From: Geomonas azotofigens
Lineage (GTDB): Bacteria; Desulfobacterota; Desulfuromonadia; Geobacterales; Geobacteraceae
Direction of reading: 5' to 3'
Length of the DNA stretch: 64,000 nt
Assembly (NCBI RefSeq): GCF_018919395.1
Contig: NZ_JAHLME010000004.1
Coordinates: 124,001-188,000 of the forward strand
Below are positions 1 through 9,517 of this stretch, piece after piece. The notes below the pieces were generated by a model. That model made no database searches and was not told the origin of the DNA. It worked only from the letters and a program-made list of their open reading frames with translations. How positions within the stretch are numbered: position 1 is the stretch's first letter; each line of letters starts with the position of its first letter. Both the position numbers and the translations under genes were made by a program.

Positions 1-1
1 C

Positions 2-873
<872 letters not shown>

Positions 874-875
874 TT

Positions 876-1703
876 ATGAGCAACGTAATCGTAGTTATCG
901 GTGCCGGATCGATCGGTCAGGCTATAGCGCGACGGGTCAGCGTCGGCAAGCACGTCCTGCTGGCCGATCTGCGCCGGGATAATGTCGAGGCGGCTGCGAA
1001 GGTCCTCGGCGATGCCGGATACAAGGTGAGCACGGCAATCGTCGATGTATCCTCGCGTGACTCGGTTCACACCCTGGTCGAGACGGCCACCGCGATCGGC
1101 CCCGTCTCCGGTGTCATTCATGCCGCTGGTGTTTCCCCCTCTCAAGCAGCACCGGCTACCATCCTCAAGGTTGATCTGTACGGCACGGCGCTGGTGCTCG
1201 AGGAATTCGGCAACGTGATCGTGCCTGGCGGAGCAGGGGTGGTAATCGCTTCCCAGTCCGGTCACCGCCTCCCGGCTCTGACTCCCGAGCAGGACAAGGC
1301 GTTGGCGACAACCCCTACCGAGGAACTGCTCGCTTTGCCGATGCTCCAGCCGGACCAGGTGACTGACCCCCTCCACGCCTACCAGATTTCCAAGCGCGGC
1401 AACTCGCTGCGGGTCATGGCTGAGGCCGTGCGGTGGGGCAAGCGTGGCGCACGGGTCAACACGATAAGCCCGGGCATCATTATCACTCCTCTTGCTAATG
1501 ACGAACTCACCGGTCCGCGTGGCGAGGGCTACCGCCGCATGATCGAGCTCTCTCCGGCCGGGCGTGCCGGAACCCCGGATGAGGTGGGGGCGGTTGCTGC
1601 TCTGCTGATGGGGCCGGACGGGACCTTCATCACCGGTAGCGATTTCCTGATGGACGGCGGGGTCACGGCCTCTTACTGGTTCGGCGATCTGGCGCCGAAG
1701 TGA
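876..1703 (+). CDS. short-chain dehydrogenase/reductase (SDR) family oxidoreductase
   Basis: A 275-residue protein with a Rossmann fold. The N-terminal glycine motif GAGSIGQAIARR binds NAD(P), the LADLRRDN segment is the cofactor-choosing loop, and the catalytic YxxxK is Y169-QIS-K173, with the usual Ser in ASQSGH ahead of it. The C-terminal FITGSDFLMDGGVTASY is typical of the classical SDR group. An AGGAG-like site (GATAGGAG) lies 7-9 bases before the ATG. It sits between an aldo/keto reductase and an iron alcohol dehydrogenase, which suggests a shared job in carbonyl/alcohol conversion. Substrate unknown. Confidence 0.92.
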   Translation: MSNVIVVIGAGSIGQAIARRVSVGKHVLLADLRRDNVEAAAKVLGDAGYKVSTAIVDVSSRDSVHTLVETATAIGPVSGVIHAAGVSPSQAAPATILKVDLYGTALVLEEFGNVIVPGGAGVVIASQSGHRLPALTPEQDKALATTPTEELLALPMLQPDQVTDPLHAYQISKRGNSLRVMAEAVRWGKRGARVNTISPGIIITPLANDELTGPRGEGYRRMIELSPAGRAGTPDEVGAVAALLMGPDGTFITGSDFLMDGGVTASYWFGDLAPK

Positions 1704-1778
1704 GCGCAGGGCTCGCTGCCCTCGCAACCGAACGACATCTTCATTACTGCATCTAAAAAAACTTTCAGGAGAACCAAA

Positions 1779-2966
1779 GTGAACAATTTCATTTTCAGCA
1801 TTCCCACCACCGCTTACTTCGGAAAAGGGCAAATTGAGATCCTCGGCGAGACCATCAAGACCCATGGTGGCTCAAAGGTGCTGTTGGCGTATGGCGGCGG
1901 GAGCATCAGGCAAAACGGCATCTACGAGGCGATCCTCCAGCAGTTTCGCAAAGCCGGTCTCGCCCATGTGGAGTTGAGCGGGATTCAGCCGAACCCGCGG
2001 ATTGAAAGCGTGGAAGAAGGGATCGAAATCTATCGTGCAAACCGCTGCGATTTCATCCTGGCGGTGGGAGGCGGATCGACACTGGACGCCTGTAAGGCCA
2101 TTGCAGCCGGCGTGAAATATGACGGCCCGGTGACCGATCTCTTTGTCGATGAATCAGGTATCTCATCCAAGATCGCTGCCGTAGCTCCCCTGGCGACCAT
2201 TCTGACCATGGCCGGAACCGGCTCGGAACTGGACATGGGGGGTGTCATCACCGTCGGCAACGACCATAAGAAAAAAGTGGTCCTGCACCCTCTTCTCAAT
2301 CCCAAGTTCTCGATCCTCGATCCCGAGTACACCTACACCGTCCCGGAATATCACTCCATGGCCGGCGTAGCGGACATCCTCTGCCATCTGATGGAGCAGT
2401 ACTTTACCCCGGACGTCGCCACCACCGTTCAGGACCGCATGAACGAGGGGGTCATGAAGGCGGTGCTGGAGGAGGCCCCGAAAATTCTGGCCGACCCTAA
2501 GGACTACGACGCTCGTGCCAACATCATGTGGGCCAGTTCCATGGCCTTGGCCGGATTCCAGTTTGTGCTCGGTAAGCCGGGATTCCCCTTCCCGCTGCAC
2601 GGCATGGGGCACGAACTTTCCAGCAAGTACGACATGACCCATGGAGTGACCCTTGCGTTGCTGACGCCTTCCTGGATGCGTCACACCATGGCTTCCGCTC
2701 CTGAGCACCTGCCGGTCTTCGCCAGATTTGCTAGAAATGTCATGGAGGTCCGTGAGGGGGACGATGCCAAAGCGGCGGAAGAAGGTGTTAAGAGGCTGGA
2801 AGCCTTTTACTCAGCGATCAAGATGCCGGCGAACTTGCGCGAGGCGGGCGTCAAGGAAGATGACCTGGAAGTCATGGCAGAGAAAGCTGTGGAAAACGGG
2901 AAACTGGGCATCTTGACCTCCATTGGTAAGGACGAGGCGCTTCAGATCATGCGGATGGCATTTTAA
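1779..2966 (+). CDS. iron-containing alcohol dehydrogenase (YqhD/BDH-like)
   Basis: A 395-residue member of the metal-dependent alcohol dehydrogenase family. The start is GTG, with CAGGAGA seven bases upstream. The cofactor motif VGGGSTLDACKAIA is near residue 92. The four metal ligands can be placed as D199, H203, H274 and H288; the spacing of 4 and 14 residues is exactly that of the family. The pattern is closest to NADPH-dependent butanol dehydrogenase/YqhD, which reduces short-chain aldehydes. It lies 75 bp after the SDR gene and 22 bp before an iron-sulfur flavoprotein, probably in one operon. Aldehyde detoxification or fermentative alcohol formation are both possible roles. Confidence 0.94.
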   Translation: MNNFIFSIPTTAYFGKGQIEILGETIKTHGGSKVLLAYGGGSIRQNGIYEAILQQFRKAGLAHVELSGIQPNPRIESVEEGIEIYRANRCDFILAVGGGSTLDACKAIAAGVKYDGPVTDLFVDESGISSKIAAVAPLATILTMAGTGSELDMGGVITVGNDHKKKVVLHPLLNPKFSILDPEYTYTVPEYHSMAGVADILCHLMEQYFTPDVATTVQDRMNEGVMKAVLEEAPKILADPKDYDARANIMWASSMALAGFQFVLGKPGFPFPLHGMGHELSSKYDMTHGVTLALLTPSWMRHTMASAPEHLPVFARFARNVMEVREGDDAKAAEEGVKRLEAFYSAIKMPANLREAGVKEDDLEVMAEKAVENGKLGILTSIGKDEALQIMRMAF

Positions 2967-2988
2967 AAACAAGCCAGAGGACAATAGA

Positions 2989-3600
2989 ATGAAAGCAATT
3001 GCGATAAACGGCAGCCCAAGGCCGGGCGGCAATACGGAAATCCTTCTTAAGAAAACCCTCGAACCGCTGGAGGCCGCCGGTTGGGACACCGAGTACCTGC
3101 GGATAGGCGGGAAACCGCTGCGGGGCTGCGTAGCCTGCATGCAGTGCGTCGAACGGCAAAACGGCAAGTGCGCCATCGAGAGCGACGCCATGAACGAGTA
3201 TATCGAAAAGATGTTCGCCGCCGACGCTATTATCCTCGGCTCGCCGACCTACTTTGCCGATGTCACTTCGGAGCTGAAGGCACTGATCGATCGGGCCGGC
3301 TTTGTAGCGCTGGCAAACGGCGGCGCTTTCAGCGGCAAGATCGGGGCTGCGGTCGTGGCGGTCCGCCGCGGCGGTGCGACCCACGTCTTCGACACCATCA
3401 ACCATATGTTCCTCACCTCCTCGATGATCGTCCCCGGCTCCCTGTACTGGAACCTGGGTGTGGGGTGTCTCAAAGAGGAAGTGCGAGGTGATGAGGAGGC
3501 TCTGCACAACATGGAGCATCTGGGGCGGACCATCGCATGGCTCGGCAAGGGCCTGGCGTCGGCCGACCCCTTTCCCAAAGTTGCCGTTGAACTTCATTAA
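2989..3600 (+). CDS. iron-sulfur flavoprotein / NADPH-dependent FMN reductase family
   Basis: A 203-residue flavodoxin-fold protein. The first strand and phosphate loop read INGSPRPGGNTEILL, the standard FMN-binding motif of the FMN_red family. The compact cysteine motif C47-x2-C50-x2-C53-x7-C61 is the [4Fe-4S] signature of archaeal and bacterial iron-sulfur flavoproteins (Isf). LGSPTYFADV and the later glycine-rich segment complete the flavin site. The frame is open upstream to 2923, but AGAGGA sits eight bases before the ATG at 2989, so that start is preferred. It is likely to move electrons between a reduced donor and an acceptor such as a quinone or oxygen species. Confidence 0.9.
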   Translation: MKAIAINGSPRPGGNTEILLKKTLEPLEAAGWDTEYLRIGGKPLRGCVACMQCVERQNGKCAIESDAMNEYIEKMFAADAIILGSPTYFADVTSELKALIDRAGFVALANGGAFSGKIGAAVVAVRRGGATHVFDTINHMFLTSSMIVPGSLYWNLGVGCLKEEVRGDEEALHNMEHLGRTIAWLGKGLASADPFPKVAVELH

Positions 3601-3637
3601 ATACGCGCCAAAAGCCGCAGCGCCTATGACCGCGTCC

Positions 3638-3720
3638 TGCAGGATCGTGGGGGAGGCCCTCGCGCCTCTCCGGGGGCAGGTGGTGATCGCCACCAAGTTC
3701 GGGTTTGAGCTTGGGCGCAC
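3638..3720 (+). pseudogene. aldo/keto reductase relic
   Basis: Between the flavoprotein and the cupin gene, the forward frame beginning at base 3644 reads IVGEALAPLRGQVVIATKFG followed by FELGRTDKQQVL. This is the internal AKR segment that normally lies between the active-site Tyr and the catalytic Lys region; compare [19 protein letters not shown] in the intact gene at the left edge. Neither the upstream active-site block nor the downstream barrel is present. The piece is about 80 bp long and ends where the normal LNSRPEHI motif should follow. It is best read as the scar of a deleted second AKR gene. Confidence 0.72.
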
Positions 3721-3844
3721 TGACAAGCAGCAGGTTCTGTGCATGGCGATAGGTATCCTCCCCATCTGCAGCAGCGGGTGGGGCGCTGAAACAGGGAGAG
3801 AGACATGCCTGATACGTCAGGCCGTTAAAGAAAAGGAGCAAGGC

Positions 3845-4252
3845 ATGAGCAAAGACGATTTGAGTAAGAGTGTGATTTTCCCCGTCGGAGAAAAACTGGA
3901 CAGTGACAAATTCAAAGGCACGGTATGGCTTAATATGCTGACTCCGTTCAATTCGGCCCTCCCCATCGGTAACGTGACCTTCGAGCCCGGATGCCGCAAC
4001 AATTGGCACAAGCACGCCGGTGGCCAGATCCTGCTGGTGACAGGGGGGCGTGGCTATTACCAGGAGTGGGGCAAGCCGGCCAGGGAGCTAGGTGCCGGAG
4101 ACGTGGTCGAAATCCCGGCCGACGTCAAACACTGGCATGGCGCGGCCAAAGATAGCTGGTTCGTGCACCTTGCCATCGAGGTCCACCCCGAAAAGGGACC
4201 AGCAACCTGGCTGGAGCCGGTAGCGGACGTCGAATACAACAAATTGAGTTAA
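3845..4252 (+). CDS. cupin domain protein
   Basis: A 135-residue single-domain cupin. Motif 1 appears as NNWHKHAGGQILLVTGGRG, giving two His and a Gln as likely metal ligands; motif 2 appears as AGDVVEIPADVKHWHGA with the last His. AAGGAG lies nine bases before the ATG. The same frame is open upstream through the AKR relic, but that part is not part of this protein. The gene runs directly into a carboxymuconolactone-decarboxylase-like gene 10 bp downstream; cupin plus CMD pairs are common in redox-stress and aromatic-degradation operons. Function beyond small-molecule or metal binding is not shown. Confidence 0.9.
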   Translation: MSKDDLSKSVIFPVGEKLDSDKFKGTVWLNMLTPFNSALPIGNVTFEPGCRNNWHKHAGGQILLVTGGRGYYQEWGKPARELGAGDVVEIPADVKHWHGAAKDSWFVHLAIEVHPEKGPATWLEPVADVEYNKLS

Positions 4253-4262
4253 CGAGGATCAT

Positions 4263-5009
4263 ATGGCTATCAGCGAGACTGCAGAAAAAAACCATGAGGA
4301 ACTCTTTCCAAATCACCAGTCGACCCTGAAGGTCACCGACCCGGAACTGATCGAGGTGTTCGACAACTTCGCCTTCGACGAGGTGCTCAGCCACGGGAGC
4401 CTCGACTCCAGGAGGCGCCTGATGATCATCCTGGCATCGATGATCGCAAGCCAGGCTTTGGGGGAATACCGGGTGATGGTCGGCGGCGCCCTTAACATCG
4501 GGGTCACACCCGTCGAGGTGAAGGAAATCGTGTACCAGGCGGTGCCCTACGTGGGGATCGCGAAGGTTTTCGACGTTCTCTTGGCGACTAACGAGATCCT
4601 GCAAAGCAGGGGAATACCGCTGCCGCTGGAGGGCCAGTCGACCACGTCGCCCGAGACGCGATTCGACCGAGGGCTGGCGCTCCAGAAGGAGATCTTCGGA
4701 GAGGCCATCGAGACGATGTACCTGCAGGCGCCAGAAGGGCAGCGCCACATTCAGGAGTTCTTGTCGGCGAACTGTTTCGGCGATTATGTCGCCAGGGGCG
4801 GGCTCGACATCAACACGCGGGAGCTCCTCACCTTCTCGATGCTGCTGTCACTCGGCGGGTGCGAGCCGCAGTTGAAAGGACACATCCAGGGAAACATGAA
4901 CATCGGCAACGGTAAGGAACTCCTGCTGGAGGTCATCACCCAGCTCATCCCCTACGTCGGGTATCCCCGCGCCCTTAATGCTTTGCGCTGCCTAAATGAA
5001 GTCGGATAG
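4263..5009 (+). CDS. tandem carboxymuconolactone decarboxylase (CMD) family protein
   Basis: A 248-residue protein built from two CMD/AhpD-like halves. Residues about 25-115 contain GALNIGVTPVEVKEIVYQA and residues about 150-245 contain an equivalent NIGNGKELLLEVITQL, each followed by a PYVGxxxAL segment. The AhpD-type CxxC is absent in both halves, so peroxidase-reductase activity is not supported. Fused double CMD proteins often accompany alcohol dehydrogenases and cupins, as here. GAGGATC precedes the start by four bases. The gene ends the forward redox cluster. Confidence 0.88.
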   Translation: MAISETAEKNHEELFPNHQSTLKVTDPELIEVFDNFAFDEVLSHGSLDSRRRLMIILASMIASQALGEYRVMVGGALNIGVTPVEVKEIVYQAVPYVGIAKVFDVLLATNEILQSRGIPLPLEGQSTTSPETRFDRGLALQKEIFGEAIETMYLQAPEGQRHIQEFLSANCFGDYVARGGLDINTRELLTFSMLLSLGGCEPQLKGHIQGNMNIGNGKELLLEVITQLIPYVGYPRALNALRCLNEVG

Positions 5010-5063
5010 CGAACAGGTGAGACCATCCACGTAAACTGAATACTCCGAGAGAGGGCGAACACA

Positions 5064-5606
5064 ATGAGTCAGACTTGTACTCCGTTACTTTCAGCCTGGC
5101 AGAGCTTCTATGTCATGGTCGGTTCTGCTGCGGCAGCGGTCATCGCTATCCAGTTCGTGGTGATTACCCTGATTGCCAATCTGCGCCGATCCGTCCCGTC
5201 GGAAACCCTCAGCGCCTTCGCGACCCCCACCGTGGTTCAGTTGGGAAGCGCCCTGCTGGTCTCCGCGATAATGAGCGCTCCGTGGCCGTCTCTATGCTCT
5301 GTGGGAATTGTGCTTGCCCTGTTCGGTTTGGCTGGACTCGTTTACAAAGCCACAGTCATCCGTCGGGCACGCAGCCAAACCTACTACCAACCGGAGAGGG
5401 AGGATTGGATATGGTATGCGCTGCTTCCCGGCATTGCGTATGTGACCATTGCAATCGCTGCGTTACTCCTGTGGACCTACCCCTGTACCGCGCTCTTCGC
5501 AACCGCAGCCGGTGCCCTCGCCCTGCTGCTGATCGGTCTCCACAACGCATGGGACACGGTCATACACATCGTTGTGGTCAGGCTCCCCGGCGAGGCCGAG
5601 GAGTGA
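5064..5606 (+). CDS. integral membrane protein of unknown function
   Basis: A 180-residue protein with four to five predicted membrane segments: about residues 15-38, 57-80, 82-98, 116-138 and 140-160. The loop after the third segment is basic and aromatic (YKATVIRRARSQTYYQPERE), suggesting it faces the cytoplasm. GAGAGGGCG is placed ahead of the ATG. I do not recognise the family. It sits alone between the redox cluster and the heme-sensor kinase, 55 bp after the former, so it may belong to either transcript. Confidence 0.75.
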   Translation: MSQTCTPLLSAWQSFYVMVGSAAAAVIAIQFVVITLIANLRRSVPSETLSAFATPTVVQLGSALLVSAIMSAPWPSLCSVGIVLALFGLAGLVYKATVIRRARSQTYYQPEREDWIWYALLPGIAYVTIAIAALLLWTYPCTALFATAAGALALLLIGLHNAWDTVIHIVVVRLPGEAEE

Positions 5607-5725
5607 ACCGCTGGGTCTATAATTGGTGGAACAACCATACTTGGATTCTCGCGAAAACAAGTGTAGAATGCGCCAACCTGTAGAGATCCGCAGGCTTCCA
5701 CTCCAGTACAGTAGGCGGGGGAACC

Positions 5726-8700
5726 ATGAAACTGTTTCGGCAAGTGGCAATCACCCTTGCACTGGCATCGGTGATCTGCGGGCTGACCTATACCGCGGTT
5801 TCCACATTCGTGGTGCACAAGGCCGAGGAGAATCTCCGCAGCATCATGCTCTCCCACCGCGGCTTTCATGCCTATATCCAGCGCGTCATGCACCCTACCT
5901 ACTACAAGGCGCGCGAAAACGGACTTATCGATCAGGATTTCTACGCACCGGAGATCCTTTCTTCCTCTTTCATCACGCGCGTCATGCACGACTTCTTTAA
6001 CGAGGCACGGGTCAAGGACGGTCTCCCTCCCGTCTATTACAAGCTCGCGTCGAACAACCCGCGCAACCCCGTGAACCGGGCCGATGAGCAGGAAGCGGCG
6101 TTGATCAAGCTGTTCAATTCCAACCGTAACCTCAAGGAATACAGCAAGGTGGTCTCCGTGAACGGCCATCGACAGCTTATCTATGCCAAACCCTTCCTGG
6201 AAACCAACAACGCCTGCCTGCGCTGTCACGGCAAGCGCGATGATGCCCCGAGCGGACTGCAGGCGCTCTACCCGGGTGAAGGCGGGTTCAACGAGAAGGC
6301 CGGCGTCATTCGCGCCATCGAATCGATAAGGATTCCCATCGACGACGATCTTTTGGCCGCACTGGTCGCCGCCACCTTCTCGTTGTCCGTGGTGGTAATC
6401 CTTGCATTGCTCTACCTGTTCAACGTGAACTTACGCCAGAAGGTGCGGGCGGGAACGCAAGCGCTCCATGACGAAATCGAAGAGCGCAAAGCGGTACAGG
6501 AGGCGCTGGCGATAAGCGAGGAGAATTACCGCCAGTTCTCAAACCTCACCTCGGACTACGTGCACAGGTGCTCGCGCAAACTCGGCACTCCCTACCGGAT
6601 CCAGTGGATTGGCGGGGCGCTTGGCAGCATATCTGGTTACAGCATCGATGAGGTGTGCCAACTGGGGTGCTGGATGCCCTTGGTCCACCCCGAGGACCGG
6701 GAGTCGATCGCGACGGCGCTGGAGAGCCTGCATCCAGGCGATACCAGGAAACTCACCTTCCGGATCATCGCCAAAGACCAGAGCGTGCGCTGGATATCAG
6801 ACTCCTGCCGCTGCGAGCGTGGAGCAGGCGATGACGAACTGATCCTCTACGGCGCCGCTTCGGATATCACGGAACGGGTGCTGGCCGAAGAGATGCTGCA
6901 GTTCACCCGGGTCACCGTAAACGCCGTATCCGACGCCATATTCTGGGCCGCACCGGATGGCCGTCTCGTCGACGTCAACGAAGCGGCCTGCCGTAAACTG
7001 GGCTACTCCCGCGACGAGTTGCTCGGCATGACCGTTCCCGACATCGACCCGGGGGAAAGCTCGGAGCGACTACAAGAACAGTTTCAGGTGTTGCGCGAGG
7101 TACGGACGGCCTGTTTTGAATCCACCCACCGCGCCAAGGACGGGCGGCTCTTTCCCGTGGAGGTGAGCGCCAACTACGTACGACACGGGAACGTCGAGCG
7201 TAACTGCGGCATTGCGCGCGACATCTCGGAGCGCAAGGCGATGGAAGAGGCACTGCGTCAAAGCGAGGAGAATTTCCGCAGCATCGTGGAGTCCTCCCCG
7301 CTGGCGATGCATTTCTATCGACTGGAGCCAACCGGCGCACTGGTATTCATCGGTGGCAACCCCAGTGCCGACAAGATGTTAGGGATCTCCCACCACGAAC
7401 TGGTGGGTAAGACGATCGACGAGGCGTTTCCCTTTTTGGCGGGTACCGACCTGCCTGAGCTCTGCCTCAAGGTGGCAAAGGGCGAGCTGGGGCAGCAGTC
7501 GTTCGAGCGCAACTTTGACGACGGCGTCATCAAGGGCAGCTTCAGCGTGCAGATGTACTGCAGCGGCGCCAACACGCTTGCCGTCGACTTCATGGACATA
7601 ACGGAGCGTAAGCGCAGCGAAGAGGAGCGCTTGAACCTGGAGAAGCAGCTCTTGCATGCCCAGAAGCTTGAGAGCCTTGGTGTTCTCGCCGGGGGGATCG
7701 CCCATGATTTCAACAACCTCTTGACCTCCATCATTGGGCATACGGACCTCGCTCTGCTGCGCCTAAACCGTGAGTCGCCGGTGCGCGAGAACCTGCATCA
7801 AGTGGAACTGGCGGCCACGCGTGCCGCCGATCTCGCCAAGCAGATGCTGGCCTATTCGGGGAAGGGGAAATTCCTCGTGGAGCCGATCGAGCTGAACCGC
7901 CTGGTCGAAGAGATGACCAAAATGCTGGAGATCTCGATCTCGAAGCACTGCGTGCTGCGCTTCAACCTTGCCGCTGCACTTCCCTTGGTGGATGCCGATG
8001 CGACCCAATTGCGCCAGATCATCATGAACCTGGTGATAAACGCCTCGGAGGCGATAGGAGAAAAGAGCGGCGTCATCGCGGTCAGCACTGGATGCATGCA
8101 GTGCGACCGGCGGTATCTGAACAGCTTTTGGCTCAATGAGCAGATACCGGAAGGACTCTACGTCTGGTTCGAGATCGCCGACACCGGCTGCGGCATGGAC
8201 AAGGAGACCGTGGCGAAGATCTTCGATCCGTTTTTCACCACCAAGTTTACCGGACGCGGCCTGGGGATGGCGGCCGTGCTGGGGATAGTACGGGGGCACA
8301 AGGGGGCCATCAAGGTCTACAGCGAACTGGGACAGGGGACTACCTTCAAGGTGCTCCTCCCCGCAGGGGAGCGGTTTAAGGAGTTTCTGGATTGCAGCGC
8401 TAAGCAGGAAGACAGCTGGAAAGGGACCGGAACCGTGCTCCTGGTGGACGACGAGGAGACGGTGATCGGGATCGGTAGTGAGATGTTGAAGGAGCTCGGT
8501 TTCGAGGTCCTCACCGCGCTGGACGGCAGGGAGGCCGTGGAGGTTTTCAAGGAAAACCGTGGTCGGATTTCAGCCGTGCTCCTCGACCTCACCATGCCAC
8601 ACCTGGACGGGGAGCAGACCTTCCGGGAACTGCGCCTGCTTGACCCTGAGGTGAAGGTGATCATGTCCAGCGGCTACAACGAACAGGAGGTAACCCAGCG

Positions 8701-8797
8701 CTTCGCCGGCAAGGGGCTGACCGGCTTCATCCAGAAGCCTTACAAGTTCTCAACGTTAAGAAGCATGATCAGCACGCTGCTCCCGTCGCAGCGTTAG
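5726..8797 (+). CDS. hybrid histidine kinase with heme-binding Tll0287-like sensor domain
   Basis: A 1023-residue membrane kinase. TM1 spans about residues 7-29 and TM2 about 209-232. The periplasmic part between them carries a c-type heme motif, C164-LR-C167-H168, in the DUF3365/Tll0287-like fold, which points to redox or gas sensing. Three PAS domains follow (about 266-385, 388-510, 515-630), then HisKA with phospho-acceptor H660 in GGIAHDFNN, an HATPase domain with the FFTTKFTGRGLGMAAV glycine box, and a C-terminal receiver with D954 in LLDLTMPHLDG. The receiver has no output domain, so the signal must pass to a separate phosphotransfer protein or regulator. Its core is very similar to the kinases at 17185 and 20737. 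Confidence 0.93.
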   Translation: MKLFRQVAITLALASVICGLTYTAVSTFVVHKAEENLRSIMLSHRGFHAYIQRVMHPTYYKARENGLIDQDFYAPEILSSSFITRVMHDFFNEARVKDGLPPVYYKLASNNPRNPVNRADEQEAALIKLFNSNRNLKEYSKVVSVNGHRQLIYAKPFLETNNACLRCHGKRDDAPSGLQALYPGEGGFNEKAGVIRAIESIRIPIDDDLLAALVAATFSLSVVVILALLYLFNVNLRQKVRAGTQALHDEIEERKAVQEALAISEENYRQFSNLTSDYVHRCSRKLGTPYRIQWIGGALGSISGYSIDEVCQLGCWMPLVHPEDRESIATALESLHPGDTRKLTFRIIAKDQSVRWISDSCRCERGAGDDELILYGAASDITERVLAEEMLQFTRVTVNAVSDAIFWAAPDGRLVDVNEAACRKLGYSRDELLGMTVPDIDPGESSERLQEQFQVLREVRTACFESTHRAKDGRLFPVEVSANYVRHGNVERNCGIARDISERKAMEEALRQSEENFRSIVESSPLAMHFYRLEPTGALVFIGGNPSADKMLGISHHELVGKTIDEAFPFLAGTDLPELCLKVAKGELGQQSFERNFDDGVIKGSFSVQMYCSGANTLAVDFMDITERKRSEEERLNLEKQLLHAQKLESLGVLAGGIAHDFNNLLTSIIGHTDLALLRLNRESPVRENLHQVELAATRAADLAKQMLAYSGKGKFLVEPIELNRLVEEMTKMLEISISKHCVLRFNLAAALPLVDADATQLRQIIMNLVINASEAIGEKSGVIAVSTGCMQCDRRYLNSFWLNEQIPEGLYVWFEIADTGCGMDKETVAKIFDPFFTTKFTGRGLGMAAVLGIVRGHKGAIKVYSELGQGTTFKVLLPAGERFKEFLDCSAKQEDSWKGTGTVLLVDDEETVIGIGSEMLKELGFEVLTALDGREAVEVFKENRGRISAVLLDLTMPHLDGEQTFRELRLLDPEVKVIMSSGYNEQEVTQRFAGKGLTGFIQKPYKFSTLRSMISTLLPSQR

Positions 8798-8852
8798 GCT
8801 GCGGCGTCTAACCGGTGCGCGCAAGGGCTGCGTCCCGGGAATTTCAGGATCA

Positions 8853-8872
8853 GGACCCTCCCTCCCGGGTCC
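8853..8872. terminator. weak hairpin after the kinase gene
   Basis: A perfect 6-bp stem GGACCC/GGGTCC with an 8-base loop lies 55 bp downstream of the kinase stop codon. No T-run follows on either strand, so it may help end transcription or only protect the 3' end. Confidence 0.3.
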
Positions 8873-8897
8873 TTGACCAAAGCACGCTGTCTCATCC

Positions 8898-9023
8898 TCA
8901 GAAGTAATAGATGTGCCCGCCTTTCATCGGGGCGGCAGACCCCTCAAGGGCGCGCCGCTCCTTTCTTACATGTTTCCTAAGAGCGGTTCCTTCCCCATTG
9001 AACGGCATCACGGTGTCCTCCAT
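8898..9023 (-). CDS. small hypothetical protein, 41 aa
   Basis: A short reverse-strand frame encoding 41 residues, starting MEDTVMPFNGEG and ending GGHIYYF. It has a very good ribosome-binding site (AAAGGAG, six bases before the ATG), which is the main reason to call it. The protein is basic in the middle (RKHVRKERRA) with no membrane segment or signal peptide. It is divergent from the gene at 9131 and convergent with the kinase gene. I do not recognise a family. Confidence 0.45.
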   Translation of the reverse strand: MEDTVMPFNGEGTALRKHVRKERRALEGSAAPMKGGHIYYF

Positions 9024-9064
9024 ATCTGCTCCTTTCCGCGCGGCCGTTTTCGGTCCCCAGCGAT

Positions 9065-9092
9065 TTGATTAAACCTTAAAGAGTGGTATATA
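9065..9092 (+). promoter_or_regulatory. sigma-70-like promoter for the small membrane gene
   Basis: TTGATT at 9065-9070 and TATATA at 9087-9092 are separated by 16 bases in an AT-rich stretch. The expected start of transcription near 9099 would leave a leader of about 30 bases before the gene at 9131. Confidence 0.45.
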
Positions 9093-9130
9093 ACCCGGTT
9101 GATTAGAATAAGCAAATTATGGAGGTCGGT

Positions 9131-9439
9131 ATGGACGAGAGTACACTTATCATGATCGTGGTAGGCGTCGTCGTAATTGTCCTGGCAATTGCATTGTTCG
9201 CCCTGTTTCAGCAGCGGCAGACTGCTGGGCTGCGCGGTCGGTTCGGCTCCGAGTACGACCGTACCCTTAGGGAAACAGGCAGCCGGGCCCGCGCGGAGGC
9301 CGATCTGAAACAGCGCGAAAAGCGCGTGGAACGGCTGAATATCCGGCAGCTCAGCTCGGAGGATAGCTTCATATTTTTTCAGCCTCACTTCCGCTCTCCG
9401 GCGGCCCCTCCCCATGGTCATGGCAGCTCCTTAGGATAA
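9131..9439 (+). pseudogene. truncated small membrane-anchored protein
   Basis: The start at 9131 has GGAGGT at the right distance; an ATG at 9119 overlaps that site and is less likely. The product begins with an N-terminal membrane segment (LIMIVVGVVVIVLAIALFAL) and then a polar helix RGRFGSEYDRTLRETGSRA with AEADLKQREKRVERLNIRQL. From memory this matches the N-terminal part of a longer conserved family in which the sequence goes on after LNIRxLSxED with a further helical domain. Here the frame instead runs into SFIFFQPHFRSPAAPPHGHG and stops. The 3' part seems lost, just before the 21-bp repeat array. Confidence 0.55.
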
Positions 9440-9517
9440 GTTGTTTTACCCCTAATGACCATTTACACAAAATCCTTTACACGCCCTTTTTTCATCCCCC
9501 CACTGGCGGACGTACCG

